Positions 5,300 to 6,545 of a stretch of 6,545 bases of DNA are shown here, in pieces (the first letter of the stretch is position 1; every line of letters begins with the position of its first letter). Position numbers and translations under genes: made by a program. The stretch covers positions 1-6,545 of the forward strand of contig CALDKR010000163.1 in the NCBI GenBank assembly GCA_937898095.1, written 5' to 3'. The notes beneath the pieces are model-generated. The model made no database searches. It was not told where the DNA came from and saw nothing but the letters and a program-made list of their open reading frames with translations. The DNA is from an uncultured Rhodoluna sp. Lineage in GTDB: Bacteria > Actinomycetota > Actinomycetes > Actinomycetales > Microbacteriaceae.

Positions 5300-6036
5300 T
5301 AGCTTTCGATAGCTAGGTCTGAAACCGACTTGAGGCCGACCAGCAATCCCTGAGTTTTGACAGCGACACGAAGGCACATCAAAATTCCGAAGGCGTAGGC
5401 CTGGACCGAGCTAGTTTCGTGCGAAATCGTCAACAGCTCTGAGTCTCCGCCAAACAAAACATCCTGCTTCGCCGAGACGCCGGCAAGGCGCAATGAGTGA
5501 ATTGGAACGCCAGCGACAACCTCGCCGCGCGCCTGTTGTCCAACTCCAGGAATCAGTGGCTGAGTTAGATGTTTGCGTGCTTCGGCGATCATCTCGGCAG
5601 TTCGAACTGCGGTGCCTGAAGGTGAATCGATTTTGCCGGCGTGATGCGCTTCAACGATCTCGATTGAGTTAAAGAACTTAGCCGCCTGAGCTGCGAACGA
5701 TGAGGCGAGCATTGAGCCAATTGAGAAGTTTGGAATAACCAGAACGCCGGCGGCTGTTGACTCGAGGTCGTGTTCTAAAACCGCCAATTTGGCCGCTGAC
5801 CAACCGCTTGTGCCGACAACGATTTTCATGTTGTTGGTGACCGCAAAATTGACAACCTTTTCGCTGACTTCGAGCTTTGTCACCTCGAAAATAACATCTG
5901 CACCCAGCGCATCAGAAAGCTCTGATTTAGAGTCGAGCGCGGCATGCAAGGTTAGATCTTGAGCAGCATCAATTAGGTCAAGGGCTAGTTTGCCCATTCT
6001 TCCGGTTGCGCCTACTACGGCAATTTTGATAGTCAC
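5299..6036 (-). CDS. dapB: 4-hydroxy-tetrahydrodipicolinate reductase (DapB)
   Basis: DapB reduces the DapA product with NAD(P)H to tetrahydrodipicolinate in the cytoplasm, step two of the diaminopimelate branch. The 245 residues match actinobacterial DapB. Seen: the N-terminal Rossmann fold with GATGRMG at 9-15, VVGTSGWS at 73-80, NFSIG at 103-107, and the signature EAHHAGKIDSPSGTA at 129-143 with the catalytic histidines H131/H132 and lysine K135. The C-terminal part has HSLRLAGVSAKQDVLFGG (180-197) and SHETSS (205-210), the usual tetramer-forming and active-site strands. The GTG at 6036 fits the family N-terminus exactly; it has no Shine-Dalgarno but has TAACCT six bases upstream. It starts nine bases after the M16 peptidase stop, and its TAATG end couples it to the TPR gene. 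Confidence 0.96.
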   Translation of the reverse strand: MTIKIAVVGATGRMGKLALDLIDAAQDLTLHAALDSKSELSDALGADVIFEVTKLEVSEKVVNFAVTNNMKIVVGTSGWSAAKLAVLEHDLESTAAGVLVIPNFSIGSMLASSFAAQAAKFFNSIEIVEAHHAGKIDSPSGTAVRTAEMIAEARKHLTQPLIPGVGQQARGEVVAGVPIHSLRLAGVSAKQDVLFGGDSELLTISHETSSVQAYAFGILMCLRVAVKTQGLLVGLKSVSDLAIES

Positions 6037-6042
6037 AGAACT

Positions 6043-6048
6043 AGGTTA
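6043..6048 (-). promoter_or_regulatory. Putative leaderless -10 box of dapB (TAACCT), overlapping the M16 stop codon
   Basis: TAACCT is followed by AGTTCT and then the dapB GTG on the minus strand. The first three bases of the box are the TAA stop of the upstream peptidase gene. No Shine-Dalgarno is present in the nine-base gap. This implies dapB may have its own promoter despite close packing; readthrough from the peptidase gene is the alternative. Confidence 0.45.
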
Positions 6049-6545
6049 GATGAACTCGTCGAATACCTTCGACTTAACATCGCCAACCGCCACAATCGAA
6101 CGCTCTTTGGTTAGCAAATCTTTTGCCAACGCCATCACTTGATCATTAGTCACTGCGTCGAATGACGCAAAGGTTTGATCTAGATCGATGAACTGCCCCT
6201 GAACGATTTCGGCACTAGCCAAGCGACTCATGCGGGCCTGGGTGCTCTCGAACTTGAGCGCCAAAGAACCGCTGATGTTTCCCTTTGCCAATTCGAGCTC
6301 AGCCTCAGTGATGCCATCGGCCGCGATTTTTTCAAATTCAGCGATCATCAACCTGGTTACTTCTGCAGTTTTTGCCGGCGAACACCCGGCATACAAGCCG
6401 AAATAAGCGGCATCTGAATAACCCTGATTGAACGAATAGACCGAATAAGCAAGCCCGCGCTTTTCACGTATTTCTTGAAAGAGCCTTGAGCTCATGCCGC
6501 CACCGAGAACCGTGTTGAGCACCGCCATTGCGTAGCGCTGATCAT
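6046..6545 (-). CDS. M16 family zinc peptidase, C-terminal part (enters from right edge)
   Basis: This is the last 166 or so codons of a pitrilysin/insulinase-family (M16) peptidase of the processing-peptidase-like type, called PepR in mycobacteria. The frame is open to the window edge (DQRYA before the first internal Met), so the true start lies outside. Seen: VLNTVLGGGMSSRLFQEI, then REKRGLAYSVYSF, the hallmark of the second M16 domain with the conserved Arg and Tyr of the substrate-binding region; then AYFGLYAGCSP and a helical C-terminus with ELELAKGNISGSLALKFES. The zinc motif HxxEH belongs to the N-terminal domain and is not in the window, so catalytic competence cannot be judged. It lies immediately upstream of dapB. 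Natural substrates are not known to me. Confidence 0.92.
   Translation of the reverse strand, partial: DQRYAMAVLNTVLGGGMSSRLFQEIREKRGLAYSVYSFNQGYSDAAYFGLYAGCSPAKTAEVTRLMIAEFEKIAADGITEAELELAKGNISGSLALKFESTQARMSRLASAEIVQGQFIDLDQTFASFDAVTNDQVMALAKDLLTKERSIVAVGDVKSKVFDEFI

Noticed and set aside
5300..5377. Longer N-terminus for the TPR gene from an ATG at 5377
   Set aside because: The extra 26 residues (starting MPSCRCQNSG) lie wholly inside dapB and look like frame-shifted DapB code; the TAATG overlap at 5299 gives a typical coupled start.
1..6545. CRISPR arrays, insertion sequences, prophage genes, tRNA or rRNA
   Set aside because: No spaced repeats, transposase motifs, terminal inverted repeats or structural RNA signatures were seen; coding genes account for nearly all of the window.

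Overview
The window looks like an ordinary, gene-dense piece of an actinobacterial chromosome, most likely a small-genome Microbacteriaceae. The grounds are the order M16 peptidase - dapB - thyX - dapA - RNase J - ftsK (from memory these also lie fairly close together in mycobacteria), ThyX as thymidylate synthase, actinobacterial-type sequences throughout, roughly 50% GC and very short intergenic gaps. The exact genus is inference. No mobile element, CRISPR array, tRNA or rRNA was seen, and no stretch over 300 bases lacks a gene.

Layout from right to left along the minus strand: the C-terminal part of an M16 zinc peptidase enters from the right edge; dapB follows after 9 bases; a small two-helix membrane protein with a TPR-like tail overlaps the end of dapB by one base. 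Next, two plus-strand genes interrupt the series: a membrane-anchored thioredoxin-like protein and a DUF4395 membrane protein joined by an ATGA overlap. They converge on the TPR gene (14-base tail-to-tail overlap) and diverge from thyX (80-base shared upstream region). Minus-strand genes then resume with thyX, dapA, rnj (RNase J) and the first 103 codons of ftsK, which runs off the left edge and is easily missed because its stop codon lies outside the window.

Functions: DapA and DapB are consecutive steps of diaminopimelate/lysine synthesis (peptidoglycan and lysine), ThyX makes dTMP, RNase J processes and degrades RNA, FtsK moves chromosome ends through the division septum. The thioredoxin/DUF4395 pair has no assigned function; both proteins carry a CxxC, and charge distribution puts both CxxC motifs on the cytoplasmic side of the membrane.

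The most striking non-coding signal is in the starts. Four genes (ftsK, dapA, thyX, dapB) have a TANNNT box ending exactly six bases before the start codon, and the thioredoxin gene has TATTCT seven bases before its ATG. This is the pattern of leaderless actinobacterial transcripts. Genes that appear to be internal to operons instead have a Shine-Dalgarno sequence (rnj, DUF4395) or a stop-start overlap (DUF4395, TPR gene). The inferred transcription units are: dapB-TPR, thioredoxin-DUF4395, thyX, dapA-rnj, and ftsK. Hairpins lie between thyX and dapA (perfect 14-bp stem) and across the two convergent stop codons.
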